Shown here piece after piece: positions 25,444 through 33,993 of a stretch of DNA of 64,000 bases. A model generated the notes under the pieces. It had not been told where the DNA came from and did not search any database. It saw only the letters and a list, made by a program, of their open reading frames with translations. The stretch is taken from assembly GCF_018271975.1 (NCBI RefSeq), contig NZ_JAGUCN010000016.1, positions 62,001 through 126,000 on the forward strand. Direction: 5' to 3'. The translations under genes and the position numbers were made by a program. Position 1 is the first letter of the stretch. Every line of letters starts with the position of its first letter. The DNA is from Carboxylicivirga mesophila (GTDB taxonomy: Bacteria > Bacteroidota > Bacteroidia > Bacteroidales > Marinilabiliaceae).

Positions 25444-25810
25444 ATGGGTGCGCGGTTCTCCATTGCTAAGCGTTTTAGAAGTTTTAAGTTTGCCCTCAAT
25501 GGCATAAAACCTGCTTAAGGAAGAGCATAATGCACGTATTCATCTTTTGGCAGCTGTGGGTGTGGTGTTGCTAGGGTTTTATTTTTCCCTTTCGTCACTA
25601 GAATGGGTGGCTGTTTTGCTTTGTATCGGATTTGTTTTTGCCATGGAACTCTTAAATTCAGCCATTGAGGCTTTGGCTGATTTTGTAAGTGTCGAACATC
25701 AGGCATTGATTAAAAAGGCCAAGGATATGGCTGCAGCTGCGGTTTTGGTCGCTGCATTAGTGGCTTTTGTGGTTGGCTTGTTAATTTTTTTACCAAAGAT
25801 AATTTCATAA
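25444..25810 (+). pseudogene. dgkA: Diacylglycerol kinase gene with a frameshift
   Basis: An ATG at 25444 encodes FSIAKRFRSFKFALNGIK, the usual DgkA N-terminus, but the frame ends at TAA 25516-25518. From about 25508 another frame continues the family sequence without a gap: NLLKEEHNARIHLLAAVGVV, the helix EWVAVLLCIGFVFAMELLNS with the catalytic-region AIEALADFVS, and the third membrane helix to the stop at 25810. The shift falls at the A4 run 25506-25509; one A fewer (or two more) restores one frame. DgkA phosphorylates diacylglycerol or undecaprenol at the membrane. This may be a true mutation, phase variation or a sequencing error. It directly follows the amidase gene. Confidence 0.82.
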
Positions 25811-25838
25811 AAAAGGAGATGACTAAACAGCCATCTCC
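25809..25838 (-). terminator. Intrinsic terminator after typA
   Basis: GGAGATG (25815-25821) pairs with CATCTCC (25832-25838). On the minus strand the stem is followed by six T residues. It lies 40 bp beyond the typA stop codon and right behind dgkA on the other strand. Confidence 0.82.
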
Positions 25839-25877
25839 ATAGGGTTGCTAACCCGATAATCCAAAAATTACCGGTTA

Positions 25878-27674
25878 TTATTTAGTAGCTCTTTTACGTT
25901 CGTGTTCCAAAAGTAATATTTTTCTTAAACGAATGTTAGAAGGAGTTACTTCAACGTACTCGTCTCCCTGAATATATTCCAGCGCTTCTTCCAAACTGAA
26001 GCGAATCGGAGGAGCTAGCTTGACTTTATCATCAGCACCAGATGAACGCATGTTGCTCATCTTTTTGGCCTTTGTTACGTTGATGGTTAAATCGCCTTCG
26101 CGATTGTTTTCACCAACAACCTGTCCCATGTAAACTTCTTCCTGAGGCGCAATAAAGAATTTACCTCTATCTTGCAGTTTATCCATTCCATAGGCTATTG
26201 AAGTACCTGATTCAATAACAATTAATGATCCATTGATGCGTTTCTCAATTGGACCTTTCCAAGGTTGGAATTCGATAAAGCGGTGTGCCATAATGGCCTC
26301 ACCTTGTGTGGCAGTCAGCATATTGCTACGCAAGCCAATGATGCCTCGTGATGGAATATTGAATTCTAAATGAACACGATCGCCTTTTTTCTCCATCGAT
26401 TTTAAATCACCTTTGCGCTGCGAAACCATTTCAATGGCTTTACCAGAGTGCTCTTCAGGTAAGTCAATGGTTAAATCTTCAACCGGTTCCAGTTTTTCAC
26501 CAAATTCTTCTTTGATGATTACACGTGGCTGACCAACTTGTAATTCGTAGCCTTCGCGACGCATGGTTTCAATCAGCACTGATAAGTGAAGCACGCCACG
26601 GCCATACACATTCCACGCATCAGCAGATTCTGTTTCTTCCACACGCAAAGCCAGGTTTTTTTCCAGCTCTTTATCCAAACGCTCTTTAATGTGGCGCGAG
26701 GTAACGTATTTACCATCCTTACCAAAGAAAGGTGAGTTGTTAATGGTGAACAGCATACTCATCGTTGGCTCGTCAATTGCGATTGGTTCCAGTGGCTCCG
26801 GATTCTCAAAATCAGCAATGGTATCACCAATGTCGAATCCTTCAACTCCAATCAGTGCGCAAAGCTCACCACATGTAACCTGTTCAACTTTAGTCCGCCC
26901 TAAGCCATCAAATACATTCAGTTCTTTAATGCGCGTGCGCGTGATGCTGCCATCACGCTTTACAAGGCTCACATCCTGGTTTACTTTTAGCTCGCCACGG
27001 TGCAAGCGGCCAATAGCGATACGACCTAAATACTTACTGTGATCAAGTGAAGTAATTTGAAGTTGAGGTGTTCCTTTATTGTATTCCGGTGCCGGTATGT
27101 GCTCAATAATTGCATCAAAAATGGCTTCAATATTGTCAGTTTTCTTTTTCCAGTCGGTGCTCATCCAGTTTTCTTTGGCTGAACCATAAACCGATGGAAA
27201 ATCCAGCTGGTCTTCAGTGGCATCCAGTGAAAACATTAAATCAAATACATCTTCGTGAACTTCTTCTGGACGGCAGTTGGGCTTATCTACCTTGTTGATA
27301 ACCACAATTGGTTTCAAGCCAAGTGCAATGGCTTTTTGTAGTACAAATCGGGTCTGAGGCATAGGACCTTCAAAGGCATCAACCAGTAGCAGTACACCAT
27401 CGGCCATGTTTAATACTCGTTCAACCTCGCCTCCAAAATCGGAGTGACCAGGGGTGTCAATGATGTTAATTTTAACATCATTCCACATTACCGACACGTT
27501 TTTAGATAGAATCGTGATGCCGCGCTCACGCTCCAAATCATTATTGTCCATTATGAGCTCACCAACTTCCTGGTGCTCTTTAAACAGCTTACCGGCCATT
27601 AACATCTTGTCAACCAGTGTAGTTTTGCCGTGGTCAACGTGTGCGATGATGGCTACGTTTCTAATCTCTTGCAT
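25878..27674 (-). CDS. typA: Translational GTPase TypA/BipA
   Basis: A 598-residue ribosome-binding GTPase involved in 50S assembly and stress adaptation. The G1 motif is AHVDHGKTT, then [14 protein letters not shown] (G3), [13 protein letters not shown] (G4), two beta-barrel domains, and the TypA-specific C-terminal domain ([33 protein letters not shown]). The ATG at 27674 gives the exact family N-terminus ([17 protein letters not shown]); the frame is open upstream but the added 72 residues are unlike TypA and would cover the promoter region. A -7 box lies 22 bp upstream. Monocistronic. Confidence 0.97.
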   Translation of the reverse strand: MQEIRNVAIIAHVDHGKTTLVDKMLMAGKLFKEHQEVGELIMDNNDLERERGITILSKNVSVMWNDVKINIIDTPGHSDFGGEVERVLNMADGVLLLVDAFEGPMPQTRFVLQKAIALGLKPIVVINKVDKPNCRPEEVHEDVFDLMFSLDATEDQLDFPSVYGSAKENWMSTDWKKKTDNIEAIFDAIIEHIPAPEYNKGTPQLQITSLDHSKYLGRIAIGRLHRGELKVNQDVSLVKRDGSITRTRIKELNVFDGLGRTKVEQVTCGELCALIGVEGFDIGDTIADFENPEPLEPIAIDEPTMSMLFTINNSPFFGKDGKYVTSRHIKERLDKELEKNLALRVEETESADAWNVYGRGVLHLSVLIETMRREGYELQVGQPRVIIKEEFGEKLEPVEDLTIDLPEEHSGKAIEMVSQRKGDLKSMEKKGDRVHLEFNIPSRGIIGLRSNMLTATQGEAIMAHRFIEFQPWKGPIEKRINGSLIVIESGTSIAYGMDKLQDRGKFFIAPQEEVYMGQVVGENNREGDLTINVTKAKKMSNMRSSGADDKVKLAPPIRFSLEEALEYIQGDEYVEVTPSNIRLRKILLLEHERKRATK

Positions 27675-27695
27675 AGCTAAAATCCAAATGAGCCG

Positions 27696-27703
27696 CAAAG
27701 GTA
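27696..27703 (-). promoter_or_regulatory. -7 box before typA
   Basis: TACCTTTG on the minus strand (27703 to 27696) matches the consensus exactly and ends 21 bp before the ATG, giving a leader of only about 15 bases. This also supports the start at 27674. Confidence 0.5.
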
Positions 27704-27790
27704 CTGCTATTTTTTGGGATACAGCATCATACGATGTTAAAAAAGACATGAAGGTTTTAAATATTGAGAATGATTCGTAGCGGATTTCTC

Positions 27791-27798
27791 TATCTTTG
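27791..27798 (+). promoter_or_regulatory. -7 box before the cobyrinate diamide synthase gene
   Basis: TATCTTTG matches the consensus exactly and lies 31 bp before the ATG at 27830. A TTG at 27764-27766 is slightly too distant (24 bp) for an ideal -33. No cobalamin riboswitch fits in this short leader. Confidence 0.5.
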
Positions 27799-27829
27799 GT
27801 GCGTAGAAGCTGTAACAAATACCTAACTA

Positions 27830-29155
27830 ATGAAGCATTCTTTTTTAATAGCGGCACCATCCAGTAATTCTGGAAAAACCATGGTGACACTTGGCCTTAT
27901 TAAGGCTCTTCGGAATCTTAACTTCAATATCCAACCCTTCAAATGTGGTCCTGACTATATTGATCCTTTGCACCATAGCCAGGTCGCTGGCGCCCAATCC
28001 TATAATTTAGATGTTTGGATGTCGGATGAAGCGCATATAAATGCTGTGTATGGTGAGCAAATGCAAAAGTCCGACATAGGCATTGTTGAAGGTGTTATGG
28101 GATTGTTTGATGGTGCTAAAAAGGATGCAGGTAGTTCAGCAGAAATAGCACGTATTCTTGATTTGCCGGTAGTGTTAGTGGTTAATGCCGCAGCAACAGC
28201 TTATTCTGTTGCACCTTTGCTGTATGGTTTTAAAAATTTCAATAAAAACATTAGGGTTGAGGGCGTTATCTTTAATAAGGTGTCGGGCGATTCTCATTAT
28301 CAGTTTTTAAAGGAAGCAGCAGACGATGCTGGTGTTGTTGCTTTAGGATATATACCAAAAAATGATAAGTTGACGCTGGAATCGCGCCATTTGGGCTTGT
28401 CGTTAACCGAGAATGATCAGTTGCTTTTGGCGGTTGATGAAGCGGCAAAGCTAATTGAGCAACACGTCAGCCTGGAGCGTTTGTTACAGATCACTAAAAA
28501 GGAAACTGTTTCAGTTAGCAACGAAGAAAGACCCGTGCGTAAAAAAAGGATTAGGATTGCTATTGCCCGAGATGAGGCATTTAATTTTATGTATCCGGCC
28601 AATATTGATCGACTAAAAGAAATAGGTGAGGTTATATATTTTAGTCCATTGTATGACAATAATATACCAGAATGTGAATTGCTTTGGTTTCCGGGTGGTT
28701 ACCCTGAGTTATATGCACCCCAATTGGCAGCAAATACTGATATGTTGAATGCCATCAGACGATTTGAGAAGTCGGGCGGCAGGATTGTAGCTGAGTGCGG
28801 AGGGATGATGTACTTGGGTAAATCAGTTGAAGTAAAAGATTGCTCGGTTTATCCAATGCTTGGCCTAATTGGCTATGAAACTTCATTAAGAAACATGAAG
28901 CTAAAGTTGGGGTATCGATCTGTTGAGTTTGATGGGCAGGTGTTTAAGGGGCATGAGTTTCACTATTCAACAGTCAGCAACGACTGTGATGACAAGGCTG
29001 ATGCCTTGGTTCAAACTGCCAGAGGTGCAACGGCAGACATGGCCATCTATCGTACAGACAATATTTGGGCGTCCTATTTTCATATCTATCTTGGTGAAAA
29101 GGATAAGATGGATAACTTTATACAAATGATATTGAAAGGCATTTTACCCATGTGA
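27830..29155 (+). CDS. Cobyrinate a,c-diamide synthase
   Basis: A 441-residue enzyme of the CobB/CbiA family, which amidates the a and c carboxylates of cobyrinate using glutamine and ATP in B12 synthesis. The N-terminal dethiobiotin-synthetase-like domain has the P-loop PSSNSGKT and FKCGPDYIDP, followed by GIVEGVMGLFDG. The C-terminal class I glutamine amidotransferase domain has FPGGYPELY and the nucleophile Cys323 in VAECGGMMYLG, with HEFHYS near the end. All parts are intact. No other cob/cbi gene occurs within the window, so it is an isolated pathway gene; a role on another corrinoid or a sirohaem-like substrate cannot be excluded. Confidence 0.93.
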   Translation: MKHSFLIAAPSSNSGKTMVTLGLIKALRNLNFNIQPFKCGPDYIDPLHHSQVAGAQSYNLDVWMSDEAHINAVYGEQMQKSDIGIVEGVMGLFDGAKKDAGSSAEIARILDLPVVLVVNAAATAYSVAPLLYGFKNFNKNIRVEGVIFNKVSGDSHYQFLKEAADDAGVVALGYIPKNDKLTLESRHLGLSLTENDQLLLAVDEAAKLIEQHVSLERLLQITKKETVSVSNEERPVRKKRIRIAIARDEAFNFMYPANIDRLKEIGEVIYFSPLYDNNIPECELLWFPGGYPELYAPQLAANTDMLNAIRRFEKSGGRIVAECGGMMYLGKSVEVKDCSVYPMLGLIGYETSLRNMKLKLGYRSVEFDGQVFKGHEFHYSTVSNDCDDKADALVQTARGATADMAIYRTDNIWASYFHIYLGEKDKMDNFIQMILKGILPM

Positions 29156-29169
29156 ATTGCTTGTCCAAC

Positions 29170-29910
29170 CTAGGGCAGGTACTCAAAATCAATTTTCTTC
29201 ATCGAGTTAAAGATGTTAATGCGCGCTTTAGGATTAATGCTGGTCATTTGATCAATTATTCTGCGTGCCTTAAGCCGGATAGTATGATCTTCATATGGGC
29301 ATTCACGTTTTAATGACTGAAATCCCTGAAGGGTAGCATAGTATTTCATTTCTTCATTGGTTAACAGGGTTAAGGGGCGGATTACCTTAAGTTTATTTTC
29401 AAACATATCAAGACTGGCCGGGATGGAAGAAATGTTGGCATGCTGAGCCATGTTCATTACCAAAGTCTCAACAGCATCATCCAGGTGATGACCAAATGCG
29501 AGAGTTTTAATGCCAAGGGAATGAGTAAGCTTAAAAAGTTCTTTTCTGCGATTTCTTGAACAAGCAAAACAAGGCTTCTTCTTGCCAGCTGTTTCCAGGT
29601 TGGCCCTTGTTGTAACCAGGTGTAGGGTAACATTCAGTTCAGTGCAGAATGATTGCAACCAGTCAACATCAATCTGGTAAGGCACGTCTTCTGTAATGAT
29701 ATGTGCTGCGTGTAATTTGTAATCAATGGGCAGTCCCTTACGTCTGTTGGATAGGATCTCTAAAAGGGCCAGACTGTCTTTGCCACCCGAAACGGCTACC
29801 ATCACTTTATCATCGGCCTCTATCATTTGATATTGATTAATGGCTTTCCCTGCAGTTTGTCTGACTTTTTGTATAAATGCCTGCTCTTGTTTTGTGTGCT
29901 TTTTCAACAT
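29170..29910 (-). CDS. TtcA-family tRNA 2-thiolation protein
   Basis: A 246-residue ATP pyrophosphatase of the TtcA/TilS superfamily. The PP-loop is VAVSGGKDSLALL (about 38-50). Cys114 and Cys117 (CFACSRNRRKELF) and Cys204 (KRECPYEDHT) are the iron-sulfur/sulfur-transfer cysteines of TtcA, which thiolates C32 of some tRNAs. GHHLDDAVETL is also typical. TilS-specific C-terminal domains are absent, so lysidine synthetase is excluded. A -7 box lies only four bases before the ATG at 29910, so the mRNA may be leaderless or a later start may be used. It is convergent with cobB. Confidence 0.88.
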   Translation of the reverse strand: MLKKHTKQEQAFIQKVRQTAGKAINQYQMIEADDKVMVAVSGGKDSLALLEILSNRRKGLPIDYKLHAAHIITEDVPYQIDVDWLQSFCTELNVTLHLVTTRANLETAGKKKPCFACSRNRRKELFKLTHSLGIKTLAFGHHLDDAVETLVMNMAQHANISSIPASLDMFENKLKVIRPLTLLTNEEMKYYATLQGFQSLKRECPYEDHTIRLKARRIIDQMTSINPKARINIFNSMKKIDFEYLP

Positions 29911-29914
29911 GTTG

Positions 29915-29922
29915 CAAAGATA
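29915..29922 (-). promoter_or_regulatory. -7 box abutting the ttcA-like start codon
   Basis: TATCTTTG on the minus strand (29922 to 29915) is an exact consensus match ending four bases before the ATG. Transcription would begin at or just inside the annotated start. Confidence 0.45.
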
Positions 29923-30054
29923 AAATAAATCCGATTTTAGCTACTTCAGACTTTGTTTATGCCCAGTATGTGCGCTGTGAAGTCTTGCGCGTGAGTGATT
30001 GTTTCAATACCTTTCCGGAAAATTGTAGTAAAATAATTCCCTATCTTAATTATT

Positions 30055-31089
30055 ATGATGAAGAGAACTTACCTGGGACTACTAGTGTTATGTTTGTCTT
30101 TGACACTGGTAAATGCACAGGTTGAAAAAAGCCCTGTTGTGCCCGATTATAATAAGCTGCAACAGATTATTGATGAAGCGTATGAGCTGTTCGAGAATGA
30201 TTCAGCCGGTGCTCCGGCCGATTATATACCTGAATTGGCGAGAGTTGAACCTGACTTGTTTGGCATTAGTGTGGTCACTGTTGATGGGCGTGTATTTAGT
30301 GCAGGTGATGTTGAGCATTATTTTTCTATTCAGTCTATTTCTAAGGTGTTTACCCTCGCCATGGTAATGGAACAACTCGGTCAACAGGCTATTTTAGAAA
30401 AGCTAGGTGCTGAACCTACTGGCTTGCCTTTTAATTCCGTTACGGCTATTGAGCAACAGGCCACAAGGGTTGGAAATCCATTGGTTAATGCGGGTGCGAT
30501 TGCCACCACCAGTCTATTGGAAGGTAAATCTCAAGCTGTCAAATGGAAGAGTATTCTTGCTTTTTATAGTGCTTGTGCAGGCGAAGAGTTGGAGCTACTC
30601 AAAGATATTTATAACTCTGAAGCTGCCACTAATGGTAGAAATCAAGCAATAGCCCGCCTGCTGGATGCCTATGGAGTAATGTATGACGATCCGGAGAAGG
30701 CTGTAGATGTATATACGCGCCAGTGCTCTGTTGGAATAACGACTAAGCAGCTGGCTGCTATGGGGGCAACGTTAGCTGCCGGTGGAATTAATCCGTTTAC
30801 TGGTGTTGAGGTGATGAATGCCGAAAATATCCCTCAGATATTATCAATCATGCTGTCGTGTGGTATGTATGATTATTCCGGAACATGGTCGTACCTGACA
30901 GGTTTGCCTGCTAAAAGCGGAGTGGGAGGTGGTATTGTGGCTGTTGTACCCGGGAAAGGTGCCATTGCTGCTTTTTCACCTCGGTTAGATACAGCTGGTA
31001 ATAGTATTCGTGCACAAAAGGCAATAGCCTATATTTCTCAGCAGCTGAATATTAATATTTTTGATCCACAATCGGTAGGTGTAGAATAA
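30055..31089 (+). CDS. glsA: Exported glutaminase
   Basis: A 344-residue serine-dependent glutaminase that converts L-glutamine to glutamate and ammonia. It has the beta-lactamase-like SxxK dyad (S94-K97 in FSIQSISKVF), NPLVNAGAIATTSLL, the Tyr/Asn region and GVGGGIVAVVPGKG near the C-terminus. Unlike the cytosolic Escherichia coli enzymes it begins with a signal peptide (LGLLVLCLSLTLVNAQ), so it acts in the periplasm. Adjacent ATGs at 30055 and 30058 can start it. Three bases after its stop begins a DcaP-like porin gene, so the pair is one operon and probably serves the use of external glutamine. Confidence 0.94.
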   Translation: MMKRTYLGLLVLCLSLTLVNAQVEKSPVVPDYNKLQQIIDEAYELFENDSAGAPADYIPELARVEPDLFGISVVTVDGRVFSAGDVEHYFSIQSISKVFTLAMVMEQLGQQAILEKLGAEPTGLPFNSVTAIEQQATRVGNPLVNAGAIATTSLLEGKSQAVKWKSILAFYSACAGEELELLKDIYNSEAATNGRNQAIARLLDAYGVMYDDPEKAVDVYTRQCSVGITTKQLAAMGATLAAGGINPFTGVEVMNAENIPQILSIMLSCGMYDYSGTWSYLTGLPAKSGVGGGIVAVVPGKGAIAAFSPRLDTAGNSIRAQKAIAYISQQLNINIFDPQSVGVE

Positions 31090-31092
31090 GCT

Positions 31093-32301
31093 ATGGATAA
31101 AATAAAAATGATAGTCCGTTACGCATCGGTTGTTCTATTGTCTCTTGCACCTATGTTTGCCAATGGTCAGGATGATGCATTAACGCTGAGGATGTATGGC
31201 CATGCTATGCTGGATATGGGTTATAACTTTCATCAGATTAATCCTGATTGGAGTGACGTGGTTCGACCTTCTCAGCTGCCTTCTTTTAAAAATGAATACG
31301 GAGCGAATGGTAATACATACTTTGGGGTGCGGCAAACTCGCTTTGGTGTTGAAAGTGTTGTTCCCAATTCTATGGGTAAACTTAAGGTTTTGTTTGAGTT
31401 TGAGTTGATGGGAACGGGCGTGGATGCCGGACAAACAACTTTTCGACTCAGGCATGCCTATGGGGAGTTGGGGCAGTTTGGCGCCGGACAATACTGGAGT
31501 CCTTTTATGGATATTGACGTATTTCCAAATACACTCGAATACTGGGGGCCTTCTGGCATGGTGTTTTTTAGAAATATCCAGTTTCGCTGGATGCCATTAA
31601 AGGGGAAAAATAAACTGACTTTTGCATTGGAGCGGCCTGGGGCTAGCGCTGATGGTGGTATATATGCCGATAAAATACAGCTGCGCAATGTGCATTTCCG
31701 ATTTCCTGTGCCCGATTTCTCTGCCGAATTTCGCAAGAAATTCTCATGGGGATATCTCGAAATGGCCACTATGCTCCGGTACATTGAGTGGGAAGATATT
31801 GAACCGGACGATAATATCAACTTGTCTGATAATGCCATTGGATGGGGCGTTAATCTTAGTTCTAACGTGCATTTTTCTGCTTCAACAACTGGTCGATTTC
31901 AAGTGGTCTATGGCAAAGGAATACAAAACTATATGAATGATGGAGGCACAGATATAGGTATCGCACATAACATTGATGATGAATCGAAACCGATTAAAGG
32001 AGTTGCTCAACCAGTTTTAGGTGTTGTGGCGTTTGTAGATCAACAATGGACGGAGAAATTTACATCATCAGCAGGTTTTTCACTTTTGGATATTGACCAT
32101 GCCGATGCCCAGGCACCCGATACGTATGCACAAGGGCAATATGCTCTGGCTAATCTACTTTATCATCCTGTTGAGAATGTGGTGACAGGTGTTGAATTGC
32201 AATATGGAAAACGGAAAAACTATTCTGATGGCTTTACATCTGATTTAGTTAAAGTTCAGTTTTCTTTTAAGTATATCTTTTCCGCCAATATGAGAAGGTA
32301 A
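31093..32301 (+). CDS. DcaP-like outer-membrane porin
   Basis: A 402-residue outer-membrane barrel. It has a signal peptide ending at about 25 (MFANGQ), a first strand LTLRMYGHAMLDMGYNF, and the conserved turn FGAGQYWSPFMDIDVFPNTLEYWGP typical of DcaP-type trimeric channels, followed by many alternating-hydrophobicity strands and a C-terminal VQFSFKYIF with the usual aromatic end. DcaP channels admit small dicarboxylate-like and other anionic solutes. Coupling to an exported glutaminase suggests uptake of glutamate, glutamine or related compounds, which is inference. A strong terminator follows. Confidence 0.85.
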   Translation: MDKIKMIVRYASVVLLSLAPMFANGQDDALTLRMYGHAMLDMGYNFHQINPDWSDVVRPSQLPSFKNEYGANGNTYFGVRQTRFGVESVVPNSMGKLKVLFEFELMGTGVDAGQTTFRLRHAYGELGQFGAGQYWSPFMDIDVFPNTLEYWGPSGMVFFRNIQFRWMPLKGKNKLTFALERPGASADGGIYADKIQLRNVHFRFPVPDFSAEFRKKFSWGYLEMATMLRYIEWEDIEPDDNINLSDNAIGWGVNLSSNVHFSASTTGRFQVVYGKGIQNYMNDGGTDIGIAHNIDDESKPIKGVAQPVLGVVAFVDQQWTEKFTSSAGFSLLDIDHADAQAPDTYAQGQYALANLLYHPVENVVTGVELQYGKRKNYSDGFTSDLVKVQFSFKYIFSANMRR

Positions 32302-32328
32302 GGTTATTGTAATGGTTGTTTATTATTT

Positions 32329-32355
32329 AGAGAAGTCGTTGTGCTTCTCTTTTTT
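32329..32355 (+). terminator. Intrinsic terminator after the glutaminase-porin operon
   Basis: AGAGAAG (32329-32335) pairs with CTTCTCT (32344-32350), with an eight-base loop and a following T6 run. Confidence 0.85.
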
Positions 32356-32373
32356 GTTTGAGAACTTTGGATG

Positions 32374-32856
32374 ATGAGTTTGTCGAATAAAACAGCGTTG
32401 GTTGATAAAAAGTACCTCCTTAATAAATTTCCCGGGAAGGGAGGTTGGACTTATGCCGAGATCCCGGAAGTGGCACCAGATAAGCATGCCTGGTTTAACT
32501 GGGTAAAGGTGCATGGTTCTATTAATGGCTTCTCACTTAAACATGCTCGATTAATGCCTTTGGGCAACGGGCAATTGTTTTTGCCGGTAAAGGCAGCTAT
32601 TCGAAAAGCTATAGGCAAGGAAGCTGGTGATTGGGTGCATATTATTTTGTATCCTGATAACATACCAGTTGAAGTACCGCAAGATTTGATTGATTGTTTA
32701 GCTTTGGAAAACAGTAAATTGTTTGATGAATTTGTAAAGCAAAGTGCCAATCAGCAGCAGGAAATTATTGATTGGATATACGCTGCTAAAAAAGATGAAA
32801 CTAAAGCGCGCAGAATCAATAAGGTGATTGATTACCTGCAGCAAAAGATAAAATAA
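32374..32856 (+). CDS. DUF1905/YdeI-family protein
   Basis: About 160 residues in two parts. Residues about 15-85 form the DUF1905 beta-barrel (KFPGKGGWTYAEIPE, NWVKVHGSINGFSLKHARLM, GDWVHIILYPD). Residues about 95-160 form the helical OmdA/YdeI tail (DLIDCLALENSKLFDEF, then ARRINKVIDYLQQK). Proteins of this type are cytosolic with no agreed biochemical role; Salmonella YdeI affects resistance to antimicrobial peptides. The start at 32374 follows another ATG at 32371; either is possible. The macro-domain gene begins six bases after its stop codon, so the two are co-transcribed. Confidence 0.85.
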   Translation: MSLSNKTALVDKKYLLNKFPGKGGWTYAEIPEVAPDKHAWFNWVKVHGSINGFSLKHARLMPLGNGQLFLPVKAAIRKAIGKEAGDWVHIILYPDNIPVEVPQDLIDCLALENSKLFDEFVKQSANQQQEIIDWIYAAKKDETKARRINKVIDYLQQKIK

Positions 32857-32862
32857 TTAGCT

Positions 32863-33369
32863 ATGGATATACAGTTATTGAGAGGTGATATAACGCGCGT
32901 TGAGGCAGAGGCTATTGTTAATGCAGCTAATTCAGGCCTCTTGGGCGGAGGAGGTGTCGACGGAGCTATTCATAGGGCAGGAGGCAGTGCCATTATGGAG
33001 GAGTGTAAAATTATAAGATCCAAACAGGGTGGTTGCCCAACAGGTCAGGCTGTTGTTACCTCGGCGGGCAACATGCCGTATCGCTATGTTATTCATACGG
33101 TTGGTCCTGTTTGGAGAGGTGGTGCTGATGGAGAGCCTGAATTATTAAAAGCTTGTTATATCAATTCGTTAAAGTTAACAGATGAATTGAACATCATCTC
33201 TTTAGCTTTTCCTAATATTAGCACTGGTGTATATGGCTATCCAAAACATCTGGCGGCAGAAATAGCCATTGATGCTGTCAGAAGCTATCAGAGCAATATC
33301 ATCAGGCAAGTGGTTTTTGTGTGCTTCGATGAAGAAAACTATTCCCTGTATCAACAGCTTATCTCATGA
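32863..33369 (+). CDS. Macro-domain protein (O-acetyl-ADP-ribose deacetylase type)
   Basis: A 168-residue single macro domain of the YmdB/MacroD type, which removes ADP-ribose or acetyl groups from ADP-ribosylated substrates. Ligand-binding motifs are IVNAANSGLLGGGGVDGAIH, the catalytic-region Asp in GGGVDGAI, FPNISTGVYGYP and the terminal strand QVVFVCFDEENY. Length is standard. It is coupled to the DUF1905 protein just upstream. No ADP-ribosyltransferase toxin gene is adjacent, so a housekeeping repair function is more likely than a toxin-antitoxin role. Confidence 0.93.
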   Translation: MDIQLLRGDITRVEAEAIVNAANSGLLGGGGVDGAIHRAGGSAIMEECKIIRSKQGGCPTGQAVVTSAGNMPYRYVIHTVGPVWRGGADGEPELLKACYINSLKLTDELNIISLAFPNISTGVYGYPKHLAAEIAIDAVRSYQSNIIRQVVFVCFDEENYSLYQQLIS

Positions 33370-33444
33370 GCTGCATATATTATTTTTATTTCTCTTTTAA
33401 CCTTTTGCTTATTCGTGCATCCTTAAGTTAGAAAGTACCAAATC

Positions 33445-33993
33445 TTGAGTAAAGCAATTAATCTGACAGAACAACTGGTAGCCAGGTGTGTGCGTGGCGA
33501 TGAGCGGGCCAGCCTGGCTTTGTACAAGCAGTATGTGAAAGCTATGTACAATGTGGCGTATCGTATTGTTGGCAATCAGTTTGATGCCGAAGATGTCATT
33601 CAGGATGCTTTCGTAAAAGCCTTTGATAAAATTGGGGCATTAAAGGAGCCAAAAGCGTTCGGTTCCTGGTTAAAACAGATGGTTATTAATCAATCTATTT
33701 CTTTAATCAGAAAGCAAAAGCGATTAAAAATTAAACTCCATCTCAACGACGAGTTACCAGAACCCGAGCATGATAATGTGTCGCCGGATTTGCCGATTGA
33801 ACTGGTGATGAAAGCTGTTATGGAGTTGCCAGAGGGCGCACGGGTGGTCTTTACGTTACGAGTGATTGAAGGCTACAAGTTTAGTGAAATTGCGCAAATG
33901 ACAGGACTGACTGAAAATAACTGCAAAGTGCAGTTTCATCGCTCGAGAAAGCTTTTAAACAATCAATTGAAAAGTAATATTTATGCCGAATAG
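33445..33993 (+). CDS. ECF RNA polymerase sigma factor
   Basis: A 182-residue sigma factor with region 2 (MYNVAYRIVGNQFDAEDVIQ) and region 4 (LPEGARVVFTLRVIEGYKFS, then EIAQMTGLTENNCKVQFH) joined by a short linker. The start is a TTG at 33445 (SKAINLTEQLVARC); no ATG fits the family N-terminus. The gene overlaps the next one by 11 bp; that product has one transmembrane segment and is the likely anti-sigma factor. A third gene encodes an exported beta-rich protein. The trio resembles ECF operons that respond to envelope state. Confidence 0.92.
   Translation: MSKAINLTEQLVARCVRGDERASLALYKQYVKAMYNVAYRIVGNQFDAEDVIQDAFVKAFDKIGALKEPKAFGSWLKQMVINQSISLIRKQKRLKIKLHLNDELPEPEHDNVSPDLPIELVMKAVMELPEGARVVFTLRVIEGYKFSEIAQMTGLTENNCKVQFHRSRKLLNNQLKSNIYAE

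Noticed and set aside
25444-25810. Programmed ribosomal frameshift in dgkA
   Set aside because: There is no slippery heptamer of the usual type, no strong downstream stem was seen, and DgkA is not known to need one. A mutation, phase variation or sequence error is simpler.
27675-27829. Cobalamin riboswitch before the cobyrinate diamide synthase gene
   Set aside because: The gap is too short once the two promoters are placed, and no B12-box-like sequence was seen.
27675-27890. N-terminal extension of 72 residues on TypA
   Set aside because: The extension is unlike TypA, overlaps the start of the divergent cobB-type gene, and covers an exact -7 box 22 bp before the standard ATG.
32863-33369. 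Macro-domain gene as the antitoxin of an ADP-ribosylating toxin-antitoxin pair
   Set aside because: Its operon partner is a DUF1905/YdeI protein and no DarT-like or other ADP-ribosyltransferase gene is adjacent; the motifs are those of YmdB/MacroD rather than DarG.
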